From assembly GCA_002684355.1 (NCBI GenBank), contig NYVA01000029.1, positions 2,055-66,054 of the forward strand: a DNA stretch of 64,000 nt, given 5' to 3'. This document shows positions 41,694 to 50,185 of this stretch, piece after piece (the first letter of the stretch is position 1; the number at the start of each line of letters is the position of its first letter). Under the pieces are notes generated by a model. The model had not been told where the DNA came from. It was given only the letters and a program-made list of their open reading frames with translations, and did not search any database. The DNA is from Formosa sp. Lineage in GTDB: Bacteria; Bacteroidota; Bacteroidia; Flavobacteriales; Flavobacteriaceae. Made by a program: the position numbers and the translations under genes.

Positions 41694-42278
41694 ATGAATA
41701 CCAAATCCTTAAGCGATGCCCAGCTCGTAAGTAACTACATTTCTGGAGATGAAAATTCTCTTTCAGTGCTCATAAATAGGCACCAAGCACGTCTTTACGG
41801 CTTTATTTTTTCAAAAATTCAAGACCGAGACGCTACTGAAGATGTGTTTCAAGACACTTTTATCAAAGTTATAAACACTTTAAAACGTGGTAAATATAAC
41901 GAACAAGGAAAGTTTTTACCTTGGGTCATGCGCATTTCACACAATCTTGTCATTGACTATTTTAGAAAAAATAAAAGAATGCCTAAATTTAAAAATAAAG
42001 GAGATTTTGATATTTTTTCTGTATTGTCCGATGAGAGTCCCAATGCTGAAAATAAAATTGTAGAAAGTCAAATTGCCGATCATGTGCGAATTCTTTTAGA
42101 AGAATTGCCTGAAGATCAAAAGGTGGTTATTAAAATGCGAATTTATCAGGACATGAGCTTCAAAGAAATCTCAGAAAACACCAATGTAAGTATCAATACG
42201 GCGCTTGGTCGCATGCGCTATGGGCTGATAAATCTCCGAAAAATGATCGACAACCACAATATTAGCTTAATTAATTAG
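41694..42278 (+). CDS. ECF-type RNA polymerase sigma factor
   Basis: Region 2 DATEDVFQDTFIKVINTL...LPWVMRISHNLVIDYFRKNKR; region 4 LPEDQKVVIKMRIYQDMSFKEISENTNVSINTALGRMRYGL. Confidence 0.93.
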   Translation: MNTKSLSDAQLVSNYISGDENSLSVLINRHQARLYGFIFSKIQDRDATEDVFQDTFIKVINTLKRGKYNEQGKFLPWVMRISHNLVIDYFRKNKRMPKFKNKGDFDIFSVLSDESPNAENKIVESQIADHVRILLEELPEDQKVVIKMRIYQDMSFKEISENTNVSINTALGRMRYGLINLRKMIDNHNISLIN

Positions 42279-42343
42279 GATTTTTTAAAATAAATTTAAA
42301 AGTTGTGCGTTAGTATTGTAAATCACTAAAACAATTCTTGCGA

Positions 42344-42487
42344 ATGGCAAAACTTTACCCTGAAAACACATCAAATTTTGAACAGCTAAAACCCCGCAAG
42401 GAAACTATTCGTTTCTTGCTGGATTATTCTAGGGCATTAAAAGTCATCCCCCTCAAAAAGATTTCTTTTGAAATGTCACTAAATTAA
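42344..42487 (+). CDS. 47-aa small protein downstream of ECF sigma factor
   Basis: Below track cutoff: MAKLYPENTSNFEQLKPRKETIRFLLDYSRALKVIPLKKISFEMSLN*, ending just before a terminator hairpin. Confidence 0.6.
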   Translation: MAKLYPENTSNFEQLKPRKETIRFLLDYSRALKVIPLKKISFEMSLN

Positions 42488-42492
42488 ATTTT

Positions 42493-42523
42493 AAAAATCC
42501 TGACTTTGCTCAGGATTTTTTTT
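42493..42523. terminator. Bidirectional Rho-independent terminator
   Basis: AAAAATCCTGA (42493-42503) / TCAGGATTTTT (42510-42520), 6-nt loop, T-run on +; shared by convergent genes. Confidence 0.85.
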
Positions 42524-43172
42524 GTGTACATTCTACTGATTTTAAAACCGATTTTCGTCCAATTGTTCTGGTAATGCTGTCTTTTTCAAGATTCCAACCA
42601 CGTGCTGGAGAGTACTCGCGTCCATACCAAATAATTTGCAAATGAAGATCATTCCAGAGTTCTGCTGGGAAGAGGCGTTTGGCATCTCTTTCTGTTTGCA
42701 CCACACTTTTGCCATTGGATAGATTCCAACGGTACATAAGGCGGTGTATATGGGTGTCAACTGGAAATGCGGGAACGCCGAAAGCCTGAGACATCACCAC
42801 ACTTGCAGTTTTATGTCCTACGGCTGGTAAGTCTTCTAAAGCTTCAAAACTTTGTGGCACTTTTCCTTGGTGTTTTTCAATTAGAATGTGTGACAATCCA
42901 TGAATTCCCTTACTTTTCATTGATGAAAGACCGCAAGGACGAATGATGGCTTTGATTTCTTCAACAGACATTTTAATCATATCAAAAGGATTATCAGCCT
43001 TTGCAAAAAGAATTGGAGTGATTTGATTGACACGTACATCCGTGCATTGAGCCGACAGCAATACAGCAATAAGCAAGGTATAAGGGTCCTTGTGATTCAA
43101 TGGGATTGGAATTTCTGGATATAAATTATTTAAGGTTTTTATAACAAAATTTACCTTTTCTGTTTTGGTCAT
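42510..43172 (-). CDS. nth: Endonuclease III
   Basis: LLSAQCTDVRVNQITPILF, LPAVGHKTASVVMSQAFG; start MTKTEKVNF at 43172 preferred. The Fe-S cysteine loop is not evident at the C-terminus. Confidence 0.9.
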   Translation of the reverse strand: MTKTEKVNFVIKTLNNLYPEIPIPLNHKDPYTLLIAVLLSAQCTDVRVNQITPILFAKADNPFDMIKMSVEEIKAIIRPCGLSSMKSKGIHGLSHILIEKHQGKVPQSFEALEDLPAVGHKTASVVMSQAFGVPAFPVDTHIHRLMYRWNLSNGKSVVQTERDAKRLFPAELWNDLHLQIIWYGREYSPARGWNLEKDSITRTIGRKSVLKSVECTQKKS

Positions 43173-43207
43173 TCGCTTATATTTGTAAAAAATCAAAGAT
43201 ACTAAAT

Positions 43208-43660
43208 ATGACTGCATTAAAAGCTGGCGACAAGGCCCCCGATTTTAAAAGTACCAATCAAAACGGTAACACGGTCAATTTATCAGATTTCACTGGTAAA
43301 AAGCTGGTACTATTTTTCTACCCCAAGGCTAGTACACCTGGGTGTACCTTGGAAGCCTGCAACTTGAGCGATAATTACAGCCGTTTTAATGCGGCCGGTT
43401 ATGCCATTTTAGGCGTAAGTGCAGACAGTGCCAAACGCCAACTTAATTTTAAAAATAAATACGGATTTCCTTACGATTTATTGGCTGATGAAGACAAATC
43501 AGTTATTGAAGCTTATGGCGTATGGGGCCCTAAAAAATTTATGGGCCGAGAATATGACGGTATTCACAGAACAACTTTTATAATTGATGAAAATGGGGTG
43601 ATCGAATCAGTCATTACAAAAGTAAAAACCAAAGAACATACGGCGCAGATCTTAGAGTAA
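43208..43660 (+). CDS. bcp: Thioredoxin-dependent thiol peroxidase (BCP)
   Basis: FFYPKASTPGCTLEACNLSDNY peroxiredoxin motif. Confidence 0.95.
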   Translation: MTALKAGDKAPDFKSTNQNGNTVNLSDFTGKKLVLFFYPKASTPGCTLEACNLSDNYSRFNAAGYAILGVSADSAKRQLNFKNKYGFPYDLLADEDKSVIEAYGVWGPKKFMGREYDGIHRTTFIIDENGVIESVITKVKTKEHTAQILE

Positions 43661-43668
43661 TCTATTTT

Positions 43669-45120
43669 TTATTCGATTTCTACTTCCTTTTTTGGATAAC
43701 CAAACAGTTGCTGTTCTTTGATCATATTGGATACTACTTTTGGCAACAATGCTTCCCAGCCTTCCTCTCCGAGATTGATCATCTTTAGAACTTTTCGAGA
43801 AAAAATATTTAAAATTTCGGGGTTGTAGTTTTGAATGTCGACAAGTTTTCCTGTGTATTTAAAGAATTTATACAATTCCTTCATTCTAGGATGCACTTTT
43901 AAATTATCACTTGTGATCAGTGTGCCATCTTCACCTAGCATAGGGTACAGATATACTTTCAGATCTTTGTGAAATAATTTCCCAAAGGCCTCTAAAATAC
44001 CGCCGCTGAGGTGTCGGTAGTATTTTTGATCAAAAATATCAATGAGGTTGTTAACCCCCAAGGACAATACCATTCGCTTTTTTGAGTATAAACTGAAATA
44101 TTCTACCAACTTATAGTATTCCTGAAAGTTTGAAATCATAACCGTTTGTCCAAGTGAACAAAGTAATCTTGCGCGGTCCATGAAATCTTGCTCGTCAATC
44201 TCACCACCTGAAGCTCTCAAATTTGATAAGGTAATTTCAAATACAACTTTCGTATTATCAGGATCTACTTTATTTTCTTTTATAAACATCTCAAAGGAGT
44301 TTTCGTACATATCCACATTGACACGAGTTACAGGTCTAAAGCTCCCTCTGAAGGCCAAGATATTTTTTTTATAGAGAACGCGTGCCGGTAAAACGTTGTT
44401 TCCGTCGGGAGCAAACATTACTGCATCGGTCATTCCGTTTTTGACAAGTTGTAGGCTCATCAGCCTGTTGTCAACATCTTTGAATACAGGTCCTGAAAAA
44501 TTAATGGTGTCAATCTCTAACTGATCTTTGCTTAAATGATCGTATAAATAGCGCAAAAGTTTTTTGGGTTGATTGTGCTTGTAAAAGGCACCATAAATGA
44601 GATTGGTCCCTAATTTACCCAGGGTTTCTTGCTGTAGACGCGCATCACTTTCTTTAAAACGCAAGTGTAGAATGATTTCGTTGTAGGGTTCATTAGGATC
44701 GATTTGATACCTTATACCGACCCAACCATGGCCTTTGTATCGCTTGGCAAAATCAATTGTTGTTACGGTATTCGCATAACTAAAGAACATTTTATTGGGA
44801 TTGTCGTCTCTAGAAATGCGTTCTTCAATAAGCCGAACTTCGAGGGCTAACATTTTTCTAAGCCGATCTTCAGTAACATAACGGCGATCGTCTTCAATGC
44901 CGTAAATGGCATCACTAAAAGATTTATCGTAAGCCGACATGGCTTTTGCAATGGTACCTGAAGCTCCTCCGGCTCTAAAAAAATGGCGGACTGTTTCTTG
45001 GCCAGCTCCAATTTCAGCAAATGTCCCGTAAATATTTTCATTAAGGTTAATTCGTAAAGCTTTATCCTTCAGAGACGGCACGCTTTTCATTTGAGCATCA
45101 CCCTTGAGTGTTATTTCCAT
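43669..45120 (-). CDS. Large conserved-looking protein of unknown function
   Basis: 483-aa intact ORF with soluble composition (NENIYGTFAEIGAGQETVRHFFRAGGASGTIAKAMSAYDK...); no catalytic family recognised. Confidence 0.8.
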   Translation of the reverse strand: MEITLKGDAQMKSVPSLKDKALRINLNENIYGTFAEIGAGQETVRHFFRAGGASGTIAKAMSAYDKSFSDAIYGIEDDRRYVTEDRLRKMLALEVRLIEERISRDDNPNKMFFSYANTVTTIDFAKRYKGHGWVGIRYQIDPNEPYNEIILHLRFKESDARLQQETLGKLGTNLIYGAFYKHNQPKKLLRYLYDHLSKDQLEIDTINFSGPVFKDVDNRLMSLQLVKNGMTDAVMFAPDGNNVLPARVLYKKNILAFRGSFRPVTRVNVDMYENSFEMFIKENKVDPDNTKVVFEITLSNLRASGGEIDEQDFMDRARLLCSLGQTVMISNFQEYYKLVEYFSLYSKKRMVLSLGVNNLIDIFDQKYYRHLSGGILEAFGKLFHKDLKVYLYPMLGEDGTLITSDNLKVHPRMKELYKFFKYTGKLVDIQNYNPEILNIFSRKVLKMINLGEEGWEALLPKVVSNMIKEQQLFGYPKKEVEIE

Positions 45121-45215
45121 CTTTACTAATTGTAGTTTTTGAGATATTACAAAGTTATAACTTTAAGTAAGGCTGCAAAAAAAAATACATTATTTTTACC
45201 ATAATTTACAACTAC

Positions 45216-45977
45216 TTGAAAATTACATTTTTAGGAACAGGAACTTCTCAAGGCATTCCAATCATTGGAAGCAATCATCCTGTTTGTTTAAGTGAAAACC
45301 CAAAAGATAAGCGCTTAAGAGTGTCCGTACTTATAGAATGTGAAGATTTAACCCTTTTAATCGATTGCGGCCCCGATTTTAGACAACAATTATTACGCAC
45401 AAATTGCAGCCAAATAGATGCGGTTTTGTTTACCCATGAACACAGTGATCACACGGCTGGTATTGACGATCTACGGCCATTCTATTTTCGCCAAGGTAAT
45501 ATTCCCGTCTATGCTCATGCACGTGTAGTAGCTGCCTTAAAAAAACGATTTAGTTATATATTTGAAAATGAAAATAAATATCCAGGAGTCTTAACCTTGG
45601 ATGTTCATGCCATTGAAAACACTCCTTTTTTTATAGTGAATAAGAAAATCACAACGATAAAAGCATACCATCACAAACTGCCGGTATTTGGATTTAGAAT
45701 AGGGGATTTTGCTTATATCACCGACGCCAAAACAATTGCTAATGAAGAAGTAAAAAAATTAGAAAATTTGGAGGTTTTGGTCATTAATGCGTTGCGTTTA
45801 GAGCCCCATTTATCACATTTTAATTTGGAGGAGGCTTTGGCTTTCATTGACTGTGTCAAGCCTAAAAAAGCCTATTTGACCCATATAAGCCACCTCATGG
45901 GATTCCATGATGAAGTTCAAAAAACCCTGCCTGAAAATGTTTTTCTGGCCTATGATGAATTAAATATATCTTTATAA
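45216..45977 (+). CDS. MBL-fold metallo-hydrolase (PhnP/RNase Z-like)
   Basis: FLGTGTSQGIPIIG, THEHSDHTAGIDDLRPFYF; TTG start. Confidence 0.92.
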   Translation: MKITFLGTGTSQGIPIIGSNHPVCLSENPKDKRLRVSVLIECEDLTLLIDCGPDFRQQLLRTNCSQIDAVLFTHEHSDHTAGIDDLRPFYFRQGNIPVYAHARVVAALKKRFSYIFENENKYPGVLTLDVHAIENTPFFIVNKKITTIKAYHHKLPVFGFRIGDFAYITDAKTIANEEVKKLENLEVLVINALRLEPHLSHFNLEEALAFIDCVKPKKAYLTHISHLMGFHDEVQKTLPENVFLAYDELNISL

Positions 45978-45978
45978 A

Positions 45979-46152
45979 ATGAAATCGAAGTTTCTTATAT
46001 ATGCCCTTGTTTTTACTGTTTTATTAATTGTTTTTCAATACGTTAATTCGATGCGAATTATAGAAAAATATGAAAATGACATCCATGTTTTTAAAATGAA
46101 AATCGAAAAATTAGAAACTGAAAATACTGCATTAAAAGCACAAATGAAGTAG
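45979..46152 (+). CDS. 57-aa small membrane protein with coiled-coil tail
   Basis: Below track cutoff: MKSKFLIYALVFTVLLIVFQYVNSMRIIEKYENDIHVFKMKIEKLETENTALKAQMK*; starts 1 nt after the MBL stop. Confidence 0.65.
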   Translation: MKSKFLIYALVFTVLLIVFQYVNSMRIIEKYENDIHVFKMKIEKLETENTALKAQMK

Positions 46153-46164
46153 TTGCCATAGCTT

Positions 46165-46818
46165 TTAAATCCGGTCTATCAGCCATTGTTTGAATTCAAA
46201 AAAGTTTTCTGGTGCCACCCCGTGCCCAACAGGAAATTCACTGTAGTGGTTTTTGATTCCCAGACTTTCCAAATGTTTTGGTGTTTCTCGAGCCCATTCC
46301 ACAGGAATGACTTGATCTGAACTCCCATGTGAACAATAAAAATTTAAGTGCTTATAGGCTTTTTCGTCTTGATGATCGTTTAGAAATTCTTTACAAATAT
46401 ATCCACTTAATCCAATGATATTCTTAAATTTTTCAGGATGGTTTAAAGCCAAGGCAATGCTTAAAATACAACCCTGACTAAACCCTAGTAAACTTATGTT
46501 TGAAGGGTCGGTATCATATAAAGATTGCGCACTGTTTACACAATTCATAATGATGGCCATTGACTCCTTAGCTTGCTCAACATCATTCCTTTTATTTAGA
46601 TTTGAATCAAAATTTATAGCATACCAGGCATGTCCATAGGGTTCTATGCTGTAAGGGGCTCTTAGTGCGATGATACAAAGTTCTTTTGGTAGTTCAGCGG
46701 CAAATGAAAACAGGTCATTTTCGTTACTACCATAACCGTGTAAAAGCACCAATACTGGAGCCTTCGAACTTAGGATTGATTTTCTTACAACAGAGACAAG
46801 GGGCAATGGTTCTGACAT
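46165..46818 (-). CDS. Alpha/beta hydrolase (phospholipase/carboxylesterase family)
   Basis: LVLLHGYGSNENDLF, LLGFSQGCILSIAL (GxSxG), FPVGHGVAPENF. Confidence 0.9.
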   Translation of the reverse strand: MSEPLPLVSVVRKSILSSKAPVLVLLHGYGSNENDLFSFAAELPKELCIIALRAPYSIEPYGHAWYAINFDSNLNKRNDVEQAKESMAIIMNCVNSAQSLYDTDPSNISLLGFSQGCILSIALALNHPEKFKNIIGLSGYICKEFLNDHQDEKAYKHLNFYCSHGSSDQVIPVEWARETPKHLESLGIKNHYSEFPVGHGVAPENFFEFKQWLIDRI

Positions 46819-46822
46819 TTTT

Positions 46823-46963
46823 TTAAGAGATATTTTTAAAGATTTTTTGAAATAATTTTACAAATAGTGGAACCGCATTTACTGAACCAGTCAGGACTGT
46901 TGCTATGAGTAGTCCAAGGATACCAAGATAGCTTACAAAAGCTGTGGATTTTTCAGATTTCAT
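46823..46963 (-). CDS. 46-aa small membrane protein
   Basis: Below track cutoff: MKSEKSTAFVSYLGILGLLIATVLTGSVNAVPLFVKLFQKIFKNIS*, between dihydroorotase-like and hydrolase genes on the same strand. Confidence 0.5.
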   Translation of the reverse strand: MKSEKSTAFVSYLGILGLLIATVLTGSVNAVPLFVKLFQKIFKNIS

Positions 46964-46980
46964 ACAAATAAATTTGATTG

Positions 46981-48234
46981 TTACTTCAACCCAGCCGTTT
47001 GGTTGGCAATAACACCATACACAGACCCTTTCAATTGACTCCCAATAAACATAGAATTTTTAGATTTTGAGGCGATGTGTTTGATTTCAAAAGTATAAGA
47101 ACCTTTGGGATTAAAAAGTGTTAAATCACATCGATTACCAACTTTAATTTCAGTATTTTGGATGCCAAATCTACTTTTCCCTTTTGTTAGTAATTCAATG
47201 ACTTTTTTAGTTGAAAAAACTGTATTTAAAGCACCAAATGCACTTTCTAGACCAATGGTTCCAAAGGCTGCATAATCAAATTCTACTTTTTTATCTTCTA
47301 TCGCTATCGGATTGTGATCTGAGGTTACCATGTCAATGCTACCATCCTTGAGTCCTTCAATAAGTGCATCAATAGCGTTTTGCGTTCTAAGTGGTGGAAT
47401 GACTTTAAAATTCGTATTGTAATTTTTAATGTCAGAGTCTTTGAATATTAAATTATGAATTGCTACACTACAACTGACATCCAAGCCTTTAGCTTTGGCT
47501 CTTCTAATGAGTTCTACTGATTTGGCTGTAGAAATTGTTGGGATGTGAAGTTTACCGCCAGTGTATTCTAAAATATCTAAATCTCGTACAATCTGTAAAG
47601 CTTCAGCCAGTTCAGGAATCCCTTTGAGTCCCAACTTTGTGCTGCTAATATTTTCGTTCATAACTCCGAATTGCGCAACTTGGCTGTCTTGAGGAAACGA
47701 TTGTAAGAGTCCTCGAAAACTTGAAGCGTATTGCAATCCAATTTTCAAAATATTAGGATTGTCGATTGATTCTTTATAATCTCCAAAGGCAATACTTCCA
47801 GCCTTGTTCATATCGAAAATTTCTGCTAAGTGATCTCCTTTGGACTCTAAAGTAAGCGCCCCTACAGGGAAAAGCGTGGTTGCAGTGTTGTTGGATTGTG
47901 TTTTGGTATAAGTTATGGCTGAACGACTGTCCATAACAGGGTAGTTGTTGGGCTGTAGGGCGACAGCGGTAAAACCTGAATTTGCGGCGACTTTCAGTCC
48001 ATTTTTAATTGTTTCTCGGTCTTCATATCCTGGTTCTCCAAAGCACACACTGCTATCAAACCAACCCTGAGAAACGTGAAGGTTTTCATATTGAATCACC
48101 TGAAAATTATTGGTATTTTTTAAGGAATTTGCAATTTTTGTAATGATGCCATCTTCAATTAAAATATCTTGAGTTTTGTTATGAAAATCACTTTTGTTGT
48201 CAAGAATTAAAGCCGATTTTATGAGTGCATTCAT
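46981..48234 (-). CDS. Dihydroorotase-like amidohydrolase, probably non-catalytic
   Basis: DHOase scaffold (HIPTISTAKSVELIRRAKAKGLDVSCSVAIHNL, PPLRTQNAIDALIEGLKDGSIDMVTSDHNPI), but the HxH metal site is replaced by GWFDSSVCFGEPG. Confidence 0.85.
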   Translation of the reverse strand: MNALIKSALILDNKSDFHNKTQDILIEDGIITKIANSLKNTNNFQVIQYENLHVSQGWFDSSVCFGEPGYEDRETIKNGLKVAANSGFTAVALQPNNYPVMDSRSAITYTKTQSNNTATTLFPVGALTLESKGDHLAEIFDMNKAGSIAFGDYKESIDNPNILKIGLQYASSFRGLLQSFPQDSQVAQFGVMNENISSTKLGLKGIPELAEALQIVRDLDILEYTGGKLHIPTISTAKSVELIRRAKAKGLDVSCSVAIHNLIFKDSDIKNYNTNFKVIPPLRTQNAIDALIEGLKDGSIDMVTSDHNPIAIEDKKVEFDYAAFGTIGLESAFGALNTVFSTKKVIELLTKGKSRFGIQNTEIKVGNRCDLTLFNPKGSYTFEIKHIASKSKNSMFIGSQLKGSVYGVIANQTAGLK

Positions 48235-50147
48235 TCAGAAATTTTTAAGATCAACATTTCAAATGCCAAAAATATTAGTGCAAAAATAACAAACCATTTC
48301 CATAATTCATTAACATTCACCCCACTTTTTAAAGATTCTAGGGAACTCTTAATAGAATTAAATACTTCATAAGAGCTAAAATTTTGAATTTTAGGATAGT
48401 CTAAGTCACTCTCATTTCGGTCGTAATTAAAGCTTAAATATTGAAGAGTGTCTGATTTATTATGCAAAGCATAGTGGCCTGCCTTTATTGGTAAATCTTC
48501 CAGAATTATTTTAAGTTTCGAATTTTGTTTGTTCTGATATGGAATAAATGTTTTGTTCTCACGAGTAATTTTAACCACTTCCTCGTTTTTTAGACTGTAC
48601 TTCAAGTCTAATTCACTTTTTTGACTCAGATTATAGTATAATTTAGGAAGCTTGTAGCTTGATTTTCCAATACCAAAAATCGTGGGCACAATGAGTGGGG
48701 AATTTGTGAAGTTTGAGTTCTCACTGCCTATGGCTGCCGTAAAGAAAAACAATTGCTGTTTTTGAAGCAAAAATGGCTTACCGTCTTCAAATGTCAGCAA
48801 AGTTTTGGCTTGATTGTCAATTTTATAGTGTTGATTGACTCTAGGGTATTGAAAATTTTTAACCTTTCTTTCAAAAGCTTCTTTAAAAATAGGATGGTCA
48901 AAATTTATAGCTGTTATTTTTTTTTCATTTGAAGAAAGCGAATTAAATTTTATGTTTTCAATATCCAAAAAGGAATTGTAGGAATTCATATCCCCATTCA
49001 CTGCTGGAATGAAAAGCACGCTTCCACCAACTTTCATAAATGATTTTAAGTTGTTGATAAGCGCATTTGGAAGTTGCTTAAGTTCTGAAATTACAACCAG
49101 ATCTTGTTGTTGAAGCATTTTATAATCCACATATTGAAGGTTCGAATAATTGTATTTAAATTCTGCTTTTGTAAAAATTCTATTGAGATAGTCAGTTTTG
49201 TGATCGCCAATGGATAAGACGGATGTTTTAGGCGCTTTCTCAATATTAAAATAAAAGTTATTATCGAACGTCAAGCCGCTGTCTTCCAAAATAAATTTTC
49301 CAGTAAAGGATTCATTTTTAGGGACTGTAAAAGATGTTTTGTAACCTTTAGATTTCTCTAAAATTGATTTTCCAATCAGTTTTTGACCGTTGAATAGACT
49401 TAGCTGAATGCTGTCTTGTTCTTCATTAGCTGTTTTTCCAATGACCTTGAGCTTATAGTTGTTTATTTGTGACGCAATTTGAACATCCTCAATAAAGCTA
49501 TTACTGTTGCTAATGGGCCTTGTGGGTATTACGAATAATTGATAATTTGAATTTTCAATTAGATTCATTTGTTCTTGTTGTCCCTGAAAATCAGAAATCA
49601 AAATAAAATACTTTTGATCTGATTCGTTTTTTGTGAATAACAAAGCCCCTTTTGCGATAACAGCTTCCAGCCCCAACTGATTTTTTGAGTATTCAACTGC
49701 GGTTAACTCTCTTTTCAAATCTTTTAAGCTGCGGTTTAAATATGTTTTTGTATTTGTAAAAACTGTGATTTTTTCTAGGGGAATTTGCTCTGTCAACAGC
49801 GCCTGAATGGCTTGTTTTAACATCGGTCCTTTTGGGCCTGAAGCTTCCATGCTAAATGAATTATCTAAATAAATCACAAGTTCTGGCTGTTCATTTTTAG
49901 CATTCGTATTTGAAGTATATGGCTGAGCAAATGCCAGTATAATACAAGCCAGTGCCAGCATCCGAAATAAAAGAATCAACCATTTTTTTAGCGTTGAACT
50001 TTGACGTGTTTGCACGCTTATTTTCTCTAAAAAAGCAAGGTTTGTAAATTTCTGAATCTTAAAACGGCGCAATTGAAACAAATGCACCAAAATTGGAATC
50101 AGCAGCGCGAATAATGCATAAAGTAGTTCTGGAAGTGCAAATTGCAT
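48231..50147 (-). CDS. BatA N-terminal / VWA domain-containing membrane protein
   Basis: MQFALPELLYALFALLIPILVHLFQLRRFKIQKFTNLAFL (BatA N-terminus); VIYLDNSFSMEASG (VWA/MIDAS-like DxSxS); C-terminal TM helix. Confidence 0.87.
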   Translation of the reverse strand: MQFALPELLYALFALLIPILVHLFQLRRFKIQKFTNLAFLEKISVQTRQSSTLKKWLILLFRMLALACIILAFAQPYTSNTNAKNEQPELVIYLDNSFSMEASGPKGPMLKQAIQALLTEQIPLEKITVFTNTKTYLNRSLKDLKRELTAVEYSKNQLGLEAVIAKGALLFTKNESDQKYFILISDFQGQQEQMNLIENSNYQLFVIPTRPISNSNSFIEDVQIASQINNYKLKVIGKTANEEQDSIQLSLFNGQKLIGKSILEKSKGYKTSFTVPKNESFTGKFILEDSGLTFDNNFYFNIEKAPKTSVLSIGDHKTDYLNRIFTKAEFKYNYSNLQYVDYKMLQQQDLVVISELKQLPNALINNLKSFMKVGGSVLFIPAVNGDMNSYNSFLDIENIKFNSLSSNEKKITAINFDHPIFKEAFERKVKNFQYPRVNQHYKIDNQAKTLLTFEDGKPFLLQKQQLFFFTAAIGSENSNFTNSPLIVPTIFGIGKSSYKLPKLYYNLSQKSELDLKYSLKNEEVVKITRENKTFIPYQNKQNSKLKIILEDLPIKAGHYALHNKSDTLQYLSFNYDRNESDLDYPKIQNFSSYEVFNSIKSSLESLKSGVNVNELWKWFVIFALIFLAFEMLILKISE

Positions 50148-50185
50148 GAAGAGAAATATTTGTCAAATATAAAGCAATTAATCTG

